NCBI GenBank assembly: GCA_032768795.1
Contig: CP136491.1
Location: 1,178,001 to 1,242,000, forward strand
Reading direction: 5' to 3'
Length of the DNA stretch: 64,000 nt
Source: Tremella fuciformis
Taxonomy: Eukaryota; Basidiomycota; Tremellomycetes; Tremellales; Tremellaceae
In this document: in pieces, positions 21,313 to 32,710 of the stretch
Numbering within the stretch: position 1 is the stretch's first letter
Layout of the letters: the number at the start of each line of letters is the position of its first letter
Program-made: the position numbers and the translations under genes
The notes under the pieces: generated by a model
Told to the model about the DNA's origin: nothing
What the model saw: the letters and a program-made list of their open reading frames with translations, nothing else
Databases searched by the model: none

Positions 21313-23320
21313 CTAGATGTCTAGGGCTATTCGCCTGACCGGCATGCCCGCCTTCTCCAGCTCCTGCTTGACCTCGTCGATTCCCACCTCGCCACGGTGG
21401 AAAATCCCAGCCGCCAGCGCCGCCTCGGTGCTCGTCTCGGCAAACACCTCTGTGAAATCCCCTGGGGCGCCCGCGCCACTCGAGCTCACGACGGGAATCC
21501 CAACGGCGCCTTTGACGAGATTGATCAGGTCCAGGTCGAACCCTTTCCCGCTCCCGTCCCTATCGACGGAATTCAGCAGTATCTCTCCCGCGCCCAGGCG
21601 CTCCACCCCACGCGCAAGCTCAACGACGTCCATATCGGTCGTCGTGCGCCCGCCGGCCGTCGTGCACGCGTACCACCACGCCTGGCCCTTCTCCACGTCG
21701 CGCGTGCGCGAAGTGGCCCGGTCGCCAATGACGAGCGAAGCGCGGTGTTTCGGCGGGAAATTTTCAAGCCAATTCGGGACGCTGGTGTCGACGTATACCC
21801 GGCGCGGGTCGATGGACACGACGACCGCCTGCGAGCCGTAGGCGGCGCTAATCGTCTCTATGCCCGTTTGGCCGGTGAGCACCGCTTGGCCAGCGGCGAT
21901 GCGGTCGTTCATCTCCTGCACGGCCACGACGGCGTCCGAGCCGATGGACACCTTGTCGGCGCCGCTACGGAAGTACGCGCCGGCCACTTCGAGCGCGCTG
22001 CGCGCCGTGCCGTCCGGGTCGACGGTGTCTTTGATCCCGCCCCCGACTGTGAGAGGCACGAAGACGGTCTCGGCAGCCGCACGGACGACCTCGAGCATGG
22101 GCTGGTCGAGCAGGGCGGACGAGCGGAACGAGGTGATGTTGAGGAAACACACCTCGTCCGCGCCGGCCTCGTAGTACTTCCGTGCGAGCTCGACGGGCTT
22201 GCCGAGGTTCCGTACGTGCTTTGACGACTTTTCGCGCACGTCGTACTGGTCGCCTTTGGTGACGACGAGGTCGCCGGCGTCGTTGGAGCGTACGTCGAGG
22301 CATGCGACGATACGGTTCGTGAGGCCCGTACCGCTGCGTCTGGACGGATTTGGGTCCGTCGCCTGCCACGAAGATGGTGTGAGAGTTGAGAGCGACGGTG
22401 AGGGTGAGGAAGAAGGGTACGAGAGGGAGGCGGCCGGTGCTTCGAGCCAACGCCGCAGGAGGTCTAGGCCTGCCGGACCGGACTTTTCAGGGTGGAACTG
22501 CAAGGCAAAGACGTTTCTGTATTTGACGCTCGAGCAGAACGTCTCGTTGCCATACCGCGAAAGTGTATAGGCGTATGGTCTTATCGCCTCGGCGTCCGCA
22601 GCAGAGCGGATCATGGCGCCGTACGAGTGGACAAAGTAGTAGTCTTCATCCAGCATCAAGGGGTCCGCAGATGGGCCAGCGGGGTCCGGCCGCTCTGCCC
22701 TCCAAGCGCGATTCCAGCCGATCTGAGGGACGGCCTTGCCTTTGCCTTTTCCGTTCGATGCCAGGGTAGAAGATGAGGTGGAAGCTGAAGTAGCTGTAGA
22801 GGTAGAGGCGATGGGCTCGCTCGAGAACCGTCGGATAGGGTACGGAATGACGCCCAGCCCTTCGGCACCAGGGGACTCGTCGGACGATTCGAAGAGCATC
22901 TGCATGCCTATGCAGATACCGAAGTACGGTCGGCCGGAGGCGATGTACCGCTTGACATTCTCCATGTGTCCCGAGGCGCGCAGGCTGGTGGTCGCTTGTC
23001 CGAAGGCGCCCACACCGGGGAAGATGAGTTTCTGCCTGTCAACCCTCACAGCTCGCTCCCGCTTGACAGATAGCTGACCTCGGCCTTATCGAGGTCCGAG
23101 GCGTCTTTGACCCATTCGAACTCGTACCCGAGCTTCTTTATCGAATTGGCCAGACTACATATGAGCACCGCGGGCTGTAGGCAGAGTGAGCCGGGAAACA
23201 GGGGACCTACCTCCGGACATTACCAGCTCCGTAGTCGAGGATGTAGAGCTTTGGGCGATGCGCCGGGGCATGCCCAGACGGCTGGTCCACCTGGGGGATG
23301 GGCACGACGTGCTCTGCCAT
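21313..23320 (-). CDS. HIS7: Imidazole glycerol phosphate synthase, bifunctional HisH-HisF
   Basis: Exons 23320-23211, 23154-23079 and 23031-21313, 634 aa. The N-terminal glutamine amidotransferase domain has LYILDYGAGNVRS, LIFPGVGAFGQA, the nucleophile loop PYFGICIGMQMLFESS and the His/Glu pair ALQFHPEKSG. The C-terminal cyclase (beta/alpha barrel) has RIVACLDVR, VTKGDQYDVREK, YYEAGADEVCFLNIT, TVGGGIKD, YFRSGADKVSIGSDAV and LNSVDRDGSGKGFDLDL. A Ser/Thr-rich linker and a Ser/Pro spacer separate the parts. It makes IGP and AICAR from PRFAR in histidine synthesis. Divergent from the coiled-coil gene at 23599. Confidence 0.96.
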
Positions 23321-23598
23321 CGTCTCGGCGGATATGAGTGAGAGTGACAAGTGTCGAAGTGGTAGATATGACGACGAGTCGAAATTGTCCCGTTCATTGC
23401 TGGCTGGGGAGGAGGGAGGAAGGGAAATTTTGGTTCCGTTCGTGGCGATCCGAGCGAGTGGCACTTTGTGCGCAGACACGGATTGTGTGCGGTTGAATCA
23501 ACTTCTATCACCATGGAGATGAGATGTAGTTCGACTTGAACATCTTGCAACCGACTTTTCTCGCCACCGATTCCCCCCTTCCCTGCTGTGCCATCGAC

Positions 23599-25143
23599 AT
23601 GACCAGCATACCTCGCCTGCGCTCCGCCTCGCAGTTGCGGCAGCCCACCCAAGGCCCCACATCGAGCACCGCCACGACAACCGCCAGCAGTCCGGCAAAG
23701 AACACCTCAGCGGCCTTGGGCGTTTCGCTACTCCGGAAGCCCAGTGGATCACTTCGAGCACCGGCAGTATCGTCAATCACCACCAAGCGCTCGACCTCTC
23801 AGCTCGCCGCGAGTACTCGGCAAGCCCCTCCACCGGCCGTCGCAGCTTCCTCATCGGCGCCAGGTATTCCTGGGGCAGCTCGGCACACTCGCACTACGAG
23901 TATGGTACCCCTGAGCAAGATCACGAGTACCAACGAGACGACCAAGGCAGACCCCGCTTTGAAGCGAGTTCCATCTCTGCTGAAGCAGCCTTCCAAATCT
24001 GTCTTGCCGACCGTGCGTCCTGTGCGAAGTCACCTGCCGCTCGGATCCGCCCGTACCGTCTCTTCCTCTTCCACGCAACGCCGGGCACTCCAACGCGCCA
24101 CGTCCATTTCGGGTCTGTCAGCTATCACGTCTAGCAGCACCGTCCGAACGAAGCTGTCGTCACCCAGCGCATCCCCTTCGATCGGGTCCGCCACCCCGAC
24201 TCCTCTCGCCAAAGGCAAACCTCTTCAGCTGCTTCATCTGAAAAGTGGGCCGACCCAGCGCGACTCGCCGTCCAAATTACCGACACCGCTCAGGCGCACC
24301 ATCTCCACCTCTGTCACTGCAACAAAGCTGGAAGACACCCCGATAGCGCCCCGACAAGCGTCAAAGCCAGATAGTAGACCGACCCAGAGAACCGCTGTGC
24401 CCGACACGCCGCTCATGCCGCGCTTCAACACCTCTGGTCCTGGCTCCGATGCGGGGCACTGGGCCCTTGGAGCCTCCTTGATCAAGGATACAGACCTGTA
24501 CACGTCCCGTCTACACGGCCCTGGTGTTGGTCGTCTGTCGGACATGTTCTCGCCGATCAAGCCTGCACCAGGACCAGCGCCTGCGCTTGCCCGCCCCGCC
24601 TCTCGCCCGCTTTTGAGCTCCACCAAACCAAGTATCACGAGTCAGTCCAGTACTACGAGGCTGAAAGCCCGACCGGTCTCGGTGATCGGACCCCGCACGC
24701 GGACTCCTCTGGCGGCTAGCACTCCTACCCCACTGGAAGTGGGGAGAGGCGGGAAGACCGATGCGACGGGCGAACAGCAATCCGGGGAAATGGAGCGACT
24801 GAGAGGGAGGGTGGACGAGCTGGAGAAAGGAGAGAAGCAGCTCTTGCTGGAGAACCAGGTCCTACAAGAAGAGAACAAGCGGCTGTTGGAGGAGAAGAAG
24901 GCGTGGGCGACCGAGAGAGACAGAATGGTACTCGAGCTGGATGGCATGAGGGAAGAGAAGGAGAGGCTGGAGAAGGAGGTGGCGGCGCAGGTTGTGCAGG
25001 CGCCGCTCTCACACGACGAAGCGAGGGAAGACGACCTGGCGCCTCTTCGAGCATCTGCCCTTGGCCAGGCAAGAAAAAGAGGACATCGACATTCTCTGGC
25101 CAACCCGCCTTCGACGTGGTTGTCCACTCTGGCGGAGGCGTAA
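23599..25143 (+). CDS. Ser/Pro/Thr-rich protein with C-terminal coiled coil, unknown
   Basis: One 514-aa exon from ATG 23599 (the upstream part of the frame lacks an ATG). The first about 395 residues are low-complexity, basic and rich in Ser, Thr, Pro and Ala with many SP/TP and RxxS sites (for example RRALQRATSISGLSA, SPSKLPTPLRRTIS), typical of a phosphorylated cytoskeletal or cell-cycle protein. Residues about 415-480 form a heptad-like coiled coil (MERLRGRVDELEKGEKQLLL, then LEEKKAWATERDRMVLEL). I do not recognise the family. A microtubule or spindle-associated role is possible from composition only. Confidence 0.65.
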   Translation: MTSIPRLRSASQLRQPTQGPTSSTATTTASSPAKNTSAALGVSLLRKPSGSLRAPAVSSITTKRSTSQLAASTRQAPPPAVAASSSAPGIPGAARHTRTTSMVPLSKITSTNETTKADPALKRVPSLLKQPSKSVLPTVRPVRSHLPLGSARTVSSSSTQRRALQRATSISGLSAITSSSTVRTKLSSPSASPSIGSATPTPLAKGKPLQLLHLKSGPTQRDSPSKLPTPLRRTISTSVTATKLEDTPIAPRQASKPDSRPTQRTAVPDTPLMPRFNTSGPGSDAGHWALGASLIKDTDLYTSRLHGPGVGRLSDMFSPIKPAPGPAPALARPASRPLLSSTKPSITSQSSTTRLKARPVSVIGPRTRTPLAASTPTPLEVGRGGKTDATGEQQSGEMERLRGRVDELEKGEKQLLLENQVLQEENKRLLEEKKAWATERDRMVLELDGMREEKERLEKEVAAQVVQAPLSHDEAREDDLAPLRASALGQARKRGHRHSLANPPSTWLSTLAEA

Positions 25144-25208
25144 TGTTTGCTCATTATCGTAGTTGTGTCTGTAATGATGCATGATTGTACACTATACTAC
25201 AACTCCGT

Positions 25209-27481
25209 CTACGAGCTCAGCAGAGCCTGCACAATATGATTAACCCTCAGATGCCTCAGATCGGTGTACGTTTGACCGCATCCGACAAACAGGATCGGCT
25301 GGCCCGTGACATATGTCATCGAGAGCGCCGCGCCGACTTTATCGTCCTGCCATCAGCACCCGATCGGGAAGTGTTCGAGACGCCACGCACGATGGTATCG
25401 AACTTGGTCAATATGATGCCGTCTATCCCCCTCTTCCTTTGCGTACCGCCCACACCGGCGCTCGAAAAGTCCTTCAGCGCCCGGTCAAACTTGGTCAACT
25501 GGTCGACCGCCTCGTTCCCCACCAGAGCCTCGCCGACAAAGATGATCTTGTCGGGATTGTTGACAGTCACGAGTTTCGCCAATGCTCGCATCAGCGGCTC
25601 GTTGTCTTGCATACGACCGGCTGTATCGATGAGTACTACATCGAAACGGTTTTCCTTGGCTGGAAGTCAGCTCATCTCCAGCACCAGCGTCTTGAGCTGA
25701 CCGTATGCGATAGCATCCTTGGCAATGCCTGCCGCGTCTTTGCCGTAGCCCCGCTCGTACAGCTCAATCTTGCGTTTGCCAGCTGCCTCCATGCCCATTC
25801 CCATCTCGTCCCCAAGCGCACCGAGATTGCGTACATGCACTCGCAGTTGCTCCACAGCACCACTCCTGAAGGTGTCGCAGGCCGCGATCAACACTCGTAG
25901 TCCATTCTGCAACAGCCAGAAGCACACTTTAGACAGGTTGGTCGATTTGCCCACTCCATTGACGCCGACGAATGTCAGCGCGTAAGGGTCTGGTGGTGCA
26001 TCGGGTGAAGACAGTGATGACGGTGATGAGCGTTTTCGCTGGATCTCGAGCAGGATGTCAGTCGATGTTTTCGGAGTCAAGACTCGAGTGAGGGAAGCCG
26101 AGAGCGCAGACTGGACCTCGGACTTGACGCCTTGTCATCAGCTTGGCCGCCACGTCTGACAGTAAACTGACTGGTCAAGCCTCCCAGCTTCTTCCCGACC
26201 AGGGCCGCACCGACCCCTTCACAGAGCTTCTCCGAGATATCCTTCGCCACATTCTTATCCATGAGGTGTTTTTCCATCTCGCGCAACACGGGCCGCAGAT
26301 CCTCCTCTGTCAGGACCTTTGAGCCGGTGAGGCGTGAAAACATGCTGCTCCAAGAGCTCTTCTTTTCCTCCGCCTCCTTGGCCGGTCCCAGACTGAGCTT
26401 TCCGGTAGCTCTGGATAGTATTTCTTCCTCGGTCGGCAGATCGCTGTCCTTTGGCGCGCGTCGGAAGTCCCAATCGGCCACTTCATACGCTCCAGCTTTG
26501 GTGCGGATGCCCATAGCCTCCGCCGAAACAAGAGCCTCTCTGTCGACTTTGGTAGGGGTGTCGTGTCCGTTCGCCGAGTCCTCGTGAGCATGATCCGCTG
26601 GAGCTGGGGTAGAATAGTCAAAGGCGGCCATGTCTTTTTCGGTCACCGCGGAATCGCCCCATTTTCGCATCAATTTAGCGCTCGCGCTCGAAGGTGCTTT
26701 GCGGGAAGGTGACGGCGAGGCCGACAGACCTTCTCTCCCCCCTCTTCCTCCTTTTCCTCTGCCCGTCTTCATCTTTGTCTTGAGTGCGGCCACGTTCTTC
26801 GCGATCTCTTCGGCAGTGACTGGCGCTGCCGAATCATCAGACAGTCCAGGGGACGATGTCTCCGAAGTCGCCGCGGCCAGCTGTGCCTGCCTTTGCAAGG
26901 ACACGGGCGTGCGCAGAGTCTTCTTCGAAGCATCTCTGTCTTCGCAATCGCGCAGACACCGCTCAAAGATCCGGCCCCATTGCTCCTGCTCGATCTTCTC
27001 TTTGAGGGTTTTAAGCGCGTGGTGTCCTGCGGCTGTGAGGATGTGCGAGTTGGCTGACAGCGAGTCGACCAGTTCTCGCAGGAACGGCTGAAAGAGTGAA
27101 AGGAAGAGCTGCTTGGTGCGCGCTAACAGTGTAGGGATATATGCCAATGGTAGCAAGGCCGGGAAGACGACCTTCGAGTCAGCCGAAGCACACGACTTGG
27201 AGAGCAGACAGACGACGAATACCAGCCCAAGCCCGTTCTCCATTGTCCACCGCACGCTATAGCCGTCCTTCTCGTACCCTTCGTCTTCTCCCCTCGTCTT
27301 TCCCTCGATGAAAGATTCGCGAATGAGTGCATTAACCGGCGAGGCGGGAGTCACGGACAGGGCGGAGAAGGCGGGCGTGAAGGAGCGGGACCACAGCACC
27401 AGGCCGCCTGCATGTCAATTGCAACGAGACCCTCCCGAGCAGATCCTCACTCTGGTGGGAGATGGAGACGTGGTCGAGCAT
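25209..27481 (-). CDS. SRP101: Signal recognition particle receptor alpha subunit
   Basis: Exons 27481-27451, 27407-26172, 26130-25702, 25659-25391 and 25346-25209, 700 aa. The short first exon joins to give [20 protein letters not shown], the longin-like SRX start that binds the beta subunit. A charged linker with [16 protein letters not shown] follows, then the NG GTPase domain: G1 [43 protein letters not shown]4 [36 protein letters not shown]. It docks SRP-ribosome complexes at the ER. Head-to-head with the STE3-type gene across about 1 kb. Confidence 0.96.
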
Positions 27482-28512
27482 GTTGCGAGTGCGGCGTAGA
27501 ATATGGATGGAGAGGAGAGTGGCCCATCAGAGAACCGGCAATTCGAAGTCGGAATCTCGCATGTTCCTGACCACGTGAATGATCGCGTGGCTCTTTCCGG
27601 CGGATCAAAAGCCTTGCAAGGTTATGCCGAACGAGGCCCGAGCTGCAACTCGTCCGTCCCTTCCATGTTGGTGTTCCTCTCTAACACCCCTCTCTTCTCC
27701 CGCCTAGTCTTGCTCTCGGCCGTACACTGATGCGCTGTGTCGCTCTGTCTGTGTGCGTGTGCCTGTGTGTGTGTGTGTGTTCTGCAAGGACGAGGGACGT
27801 GCTGTAAATGAAGGTGATGGGATGATGGGTGGCGTGTGACTAACGGGTACGAGTACACCTTTCGCAAAGCCATCTCCTTCCCCGTCCTCTCTCTCTCTCT
27901 CTCTCTCTCATCTCCTCTCTCTCCCACTCTCGGTCCATCGCAACATGACTGATAGCGAGGTCCGTTCTCACCATCATCTGATGATCATTCGAGTACCTTC
28001 AAAGCATGTGCGTCTTCAAAGTGGTCGGGAACCGAAAGCCATTGCAAGAAGAGGCAGACGGGATGTCGCCACGTCCTTTTCCCTCTCTCACTCTTTGATG
28101 TTCCAAACCCACAACTTTGGCCCATAGCGCAAGAAACACAGATACAGACAGCGGCAGCCCTTCAGACGATCATCGTCGTCCGAGCGTGAGTTTGCTTCGG
28201 CGCCTGTTGCCCGTAGCCTTTGGCCTTTGGCCTTGGCAGCTCAGCTCAGCTCGCGGCTCGGTCGTGCCGGCCTGAAGAACACTACGTCGCTTTCCTGCCC
28301 GCCCACTTGCCATCAAAGCCGTCCTTCAAAGTCAAACATCTCCGTCTGCCCACGGCTGACTGGAGATACAACATGGCTAGAGGGGGTCGAGAGGTCCTGA
28401 CGATCTTTCCCATTCTCTTTCCCACTTCCTACTCTTCCTCTTCTCTTCGAGAATCGTCCACCTTCTCCCCAGTCTTTGGTCAACCAGTATATAGTCTCCT
28501 ACCCTACCCATC
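27482..28512. other. Intergenic region between SRP101 and the STE3-type gene
   Basis: About 1 kb with no gene recognised. It has a GT microsatellite near 27760-27780 and a CT run near 27888-27925. I looked for a small CaaX-ended pheromone precursor on both strands and saw none. Confidence 0.45.
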
Positions 28513-30079
28513 ATGACGTTCCACAACATTGACCTGCTCGTGCCCTCCGTCGTGGCGCTCTTCTCGGCGCTCTACCCCGTGCCGTGGCACATACGCACGC
28601 GCAACATCGCCGTGCTCAGCATGATCTTCTGGATGACGGCACTCAACATGGTGCACATTGTCAACTGTGAGTTTTGCTCTGCGTGATCGGCCATCGCTGA
28701 TGCTAGGCATCGTCTGGGACGGCAACGCCGACATCAAAGCCAAGCCATGGGGCGATATAACAGTCCTTTGCCTCGGTACGTCCCCTTGGCAAGCGCACGG
28801 CCGCGTGTCCTTCCGCCTGATGCGCAAAGCACACGTTGACCCGTACAGTCGGTTACAACTTTGGCCTTCCGCTCGCGCACATGCTGCTCGCCAAGCAGCT
28901 CGAGGCGTACACCACTCTCCGCGCCAAGTCGCCACTGTATGATTCTGCGCAGAAGCGCAAGCATCGCTTTATCGACTTGTTCCTCTGCTTCGGTATGCCG
29001 GCAGTAGGTATCCTGCTTCACTTGAGCACGCGCGACCGACGATTCTACGTCGTCGAGAATTATGGCCCAATGCCCGGGACATACTGGAACGCGTGGGGCG
29101 TTATCTTGATGGCCATCGTGCCGATCCTCATCGCGGGTGCCGCGTTTGTGTACACCAGTGAGCAGAGCGTCCATGCTCCTTGAGGACCAGAAGCTTATGC
29201 CAGTCATGGCACTCGTCAACATCTACCTGAGGCGACAGCAGATGCTGAGTCTCGTTGCCTCGGATGCCTCGGTCAACCGAGAGCAGTTCTTCAGGCTGTA
29301 CTTCCTAACCATTGCCGAGCTAGGGACGTGTGGGTGAGTCTCGAGACACAGCAGAGTTCAGCTTGCCACGAAGTCTGCGAGAGTGATCGGCTCGCTGACA
29401 CTTGCAGACTGCGGGCCATCTTCAACCTCATGTCCTTTCAGAACGGACCGCAGCCCATGGACCACCGCGGCCCTCCCTACCACAATCTCACCAAGATCGA
29501 GAGCGTGTCTTCGGACGAGATCAGCTCGGCCGGCCGCCTTGTCCTGCAGCTACAGTGGTTCACCGTCATTGCGTGCTCGTACGTCTTCCTGCTGTGCTTC
29601 GCCACGAGCACAGAGACGAAGCGCTTCTGGGCGTCGGTGGTGAGGCGCGTGTTCTGCCTCAAGGAGCCAACGGACACGACGGGCGCAAGGAAGCTCGGGT
29701 CGTGGGATGCTACGTGAGTCTCTCCCCCTCCTCTTCCTCCCTTGCCCCCTTACCATGGGAGGACAGCCGAAGTGGATCCGTGTGGCTGGGCTGACGTAGC
29801 AGCACGTCGACCGGCACGAAGAAGAGCCAGTTCACATCCACCGGCACCGCCGGCTCAGTGACGACCGAGTCGGCGTACCCCCAGACCCCCAAAGACGCCT
29901 ATTCCCTTGAAGAGATGCTCGGCGCGCCCGTCCTGCCCAAGAGCGACAAGCCAGCTACCGGCGCCGAGAAGTACGTCGAGCATCCCGGCGCGGACGATGT
30001 CCAGCTTGTCTCGTACGAGGGAGGCAGGGGTGAGTTGAGCTATACAGGCACCTGCTGACATGTAGCTTCGCCCGTCTGA
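28513..30079 (+). CDS. STE3-type pheromone receptor (class D GPCR)
   Basis: Seven exons (28513-28666, 28707-28775, 28849-29157, 29204-29333, 29408-29713, 29800-30029, 30066-30079), 403 aa. Seven hydrophobic segments precede a hydrophilic tail. STE3 landmarks: PVPWHIRTRNIAVLSMIFWM (TM2), NCIVWDGNADIKAKPWGDIT, KRKHRFIDLFLCFGMPAVGI (TM4), GPMPGTYWNAWG, VNIYLRRQQML and ECL/TM7 FATSTETKRFW. The tail is rich in Ser/Thr. The sixth exon's acceptor has two in-frame AG choices 3 nt apart (29799 or 29802). It couples to a G protein on binding a lipopeptide pheromone. Neighbours (SRP receptor, HERP-like) are not the usual mating-locus genes. Confidence 0.93.
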
Positions 30080-30367
30080 GCCTCTGTCACATGAGTCAGC
30101 TTGAGCTTGGCAGCCTGACCTATCGTATACACTGTGCATATTGCATTCTGAAGATCGTGCGTGAAAGCGAAGAAGGGACGGAAAGAGAGGTAGGGAAGGG
30201 GTGGCGTTGTAGACGGAGGAGGCGGCGGCTCGAGGCTCATAATCTTCTTTCCGTGTACTGTACAAGAGCATGTACGTGTACCCCGACCACACGCAGCGCA
30301 ACAGATATGTGCATACACTCTCATAACGCACTCGTCTACAATCTGTCCACGACGATCCATACAAGAT

Positions 30368-32453
30368 TCAAAATAGGGCTATACCGCCGGCAGGCGGGTC
30401 GTCTTCCTCAGCGATCCCCAGTGCGCGCTGAGCCTCGCGTTCTTCCTCCCAGTCGATACCTTCCCCGCGCTGCAGCACCCGCTCGTAGTACTTGCGCGCC
30501 GCGTCGTTCAGACCTTCCGGCAGGACGTGCCGCCGCGCAGCTTCTGATGCAGCTGTAGCTGGGACGCCAAGTCCCTCGGAAGCGCCGTCGACAACAGGTA
30601 GCGGAACACTAGGGGCGACTGGCGAAGGCAGGGCGGATCGCTCGCCTACGACGACTCGCATCGCGCGCTCACGGCGCCTGATACGGCGAGCCCGGGCGGC
30701 CTCCCACTCCGGCACAAGCGTGACCAGCCATAGCCACACAGGGAGCAACACTTGGGTCTGAATCCAGGGCGGCTGCCGCTCGCGTCGTCCGGTCAGGCGT
30801 GGTGCACTATTCGATCGCGAGAGCAGGAGCTGCCGGCGATCCGTATCGAGATGAACGAGACCCATTGCGGTGAGGGGATTGCGTGCTCGCGTTCGTCTCG
30901 CACGTCTTCGCTCGACGTCGGGTTGAGGAGCCGCCCCTGGGGGCACAGGCGTGTCTGAATCCGTCTGCGCCTGGCCATCTGGTGTCACGACGCCCTGAGC
31001 GATGTTGCCTTGCGCGTCGGGATTTGGCGGAAGAGGCCGTTGGGGTTCAGCCCGACGTCGCTGTCGCATAATGCTGCGATACTTGGTGATCGCATCCCCG
31101 ATCCACCAGCCTGCTGCAGCACCACCGATAATCCATAGGCGTACGTCATTCCACTTCATGTCTCTCGTCAACATCCAGAGCATGGCCAGCAGTTTGGCAA
31201 AGCTGAAGAATATGTGCACGAGCACCGGGAATGGGATTGACGGTAGCGAAAAGCGGAATTCGCGGCGGTAGATAACACGACGAGAAGGTAGGCGTGGCAG
31301 TGGAACTGTCGGGACGGGCGCGGTTGGCGTTCGGGAGACGGCCTCAAGTATCGGGTAGGTGAGAGGTAGGATAGCTGTAATGCGCAGATATTGCAGCAAG
31401 TGCGACTTGTGCTTGGCGGACAGATCAGCGAGGGGAGGTAGGTGAAGCTGGTACGGAAGCCCACTGGTCATCAGCATTGTCATTTGCAACTCAAGACTTC
31501 ACGCACTCCAGCTCGACGCTGACCGTTTCCCCCTCGGGCGAGTCGCCATACGCCTTGCCCACTTGTGCCGACCACAGTCCCTTGATGATCTCCTCCGCGT
31601 CCGAATCGCCCTGCAGTGCAGGCTCATCGTCGAAGGCACGGTCCCACTCCTCCCATCCTTCCTGCCGGTCCGCGTTCTCCGCCGCCAGCGCTCTCATGAC
31701 ACTCATGACACCGAGTCGTGCTGCTGATTGCGATATCGTTGCGGCAGGCACCATCTCTTCCCACTGCATCGGTGCCATGTCGAGTAGACAACACAGGTGA
31801 TGCCGCGCCATGAAGAGGAGGTAGTGCACAGTCTCGCTCACAGCGACGGCCTTCCTGGACTGTCCCGCGGGCGCAGGCATTACCGAGGCGGGAGGGTCCG
31901 GGGTAGCTGCAGGCGGCATGACGGTCGTCGGGGTGGCTTTTGGTCGGTTCTTGACTGCGGCCTCGGTCGGTCGGGCAACAACGTGGATCGTGTGTATTGG
32001 GGACGCACGCGCCTGATGTGTCAGCACGGCATGGTTGGCGGCTGACTCAAGGCTGACCACCATGAGAGCATCGCCCAGCTTCTCCTCGTCGCGAAGGATC
32101 CTTCCGTGCCATATGAGCCGCATCCCTTCCCTCTGCCAGTCGCCTTCCGCCGCGAGATGATCTTTCAGCTCTGCAACCCCCGTCCTGCCGGATACGATGC
32201 GCTCTTTCCGGCTGGACGAGGCGGCACCATCATCGAATGGCGTCCGCAGGCAGATCGTGAGGACATCGGCATCTCCAGCGGCTTGATCTGTTTGAGAACG
32301 GCGGTGTGGTAGCGAGGAAGACGAGCTTTGTCGCGATGGCTGTGGTGCCTCCGTCCTAGGTGTGGGCGCGTGATGTCTGAAGCTGGACAGCGTCGGGGAC
32401 GATGGTGTCGGCAGAGATGCGGCGTCTTCGGACCTGGGATGTTCGGCCTGCAT
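30368..32453 (-). CDS. Ubiquitin-like domain ER-membrane protein, HERP/Usa1-like
   Basis: Two exons (32453-31507, 31463-30368), 680 aa. After a Ser/Pro-rich start, a ubiquitin-like fold is suggested by VLTICLRTPFDDG, GRTGVAELKDHLAAEGDWQR and RLIWHGRILRDEEKLGDAL (the lYxGriLkD pattern). Splicing joins VSVEL to DGLPYQLHLPPL and a hydrophobic pair (IFFSFAKLLAMLWMLTR and RLWIIGGAAAGWWIGDAI). The layout, UBL then two membrane segments then a long basic Pro-rich cytosolic tail, is that of HERP/Usa1 ERAD scaffolds; a Dsc3-like assignment is the alternative. It converges with the STE3-type gene. Confidence 0.65.
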
Positions 32454-32710
32454 GGCGACAGGAGATACAGTAGCGATCTCGGTTAGGTGCTGATGAGCGT
32501 TGCAAGATGAGATGCTACACTGGGTCCATTGCTGCTGCGATATGAGTATAGAAAGGAGCGTCGTTGCTTGGATCACCTCCACGTTGGAGAGTACGGGGTC
32601 AGGGTGCCACGGGTCCGAATCGCCGGAAATGCCGTCATCAGTCGCCACCCACAGGTCAACACACGCGACTGATTTTGAATGAACTCTCTTCTGCCAGCTC
32701 CATAGACGAC

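Noticed and set aside
27760..27925. GT and CT microsatellites
   Set aside because: Ordinary simple repeats in an intergenic region; no further meaning seen.
28504..29222. Minus-strand frames of 143-162 codons opposite the STE3-type gene
   Set aside because: They mirror the receptor's codon bias; the plus strand has the seven-helix protein and consistent splice sites.
27482..30367. Pheromone precursor gene near the STE3-type receptor
   Set aside because: No short frame ending in a CaaX motif was found by eye on either strand.
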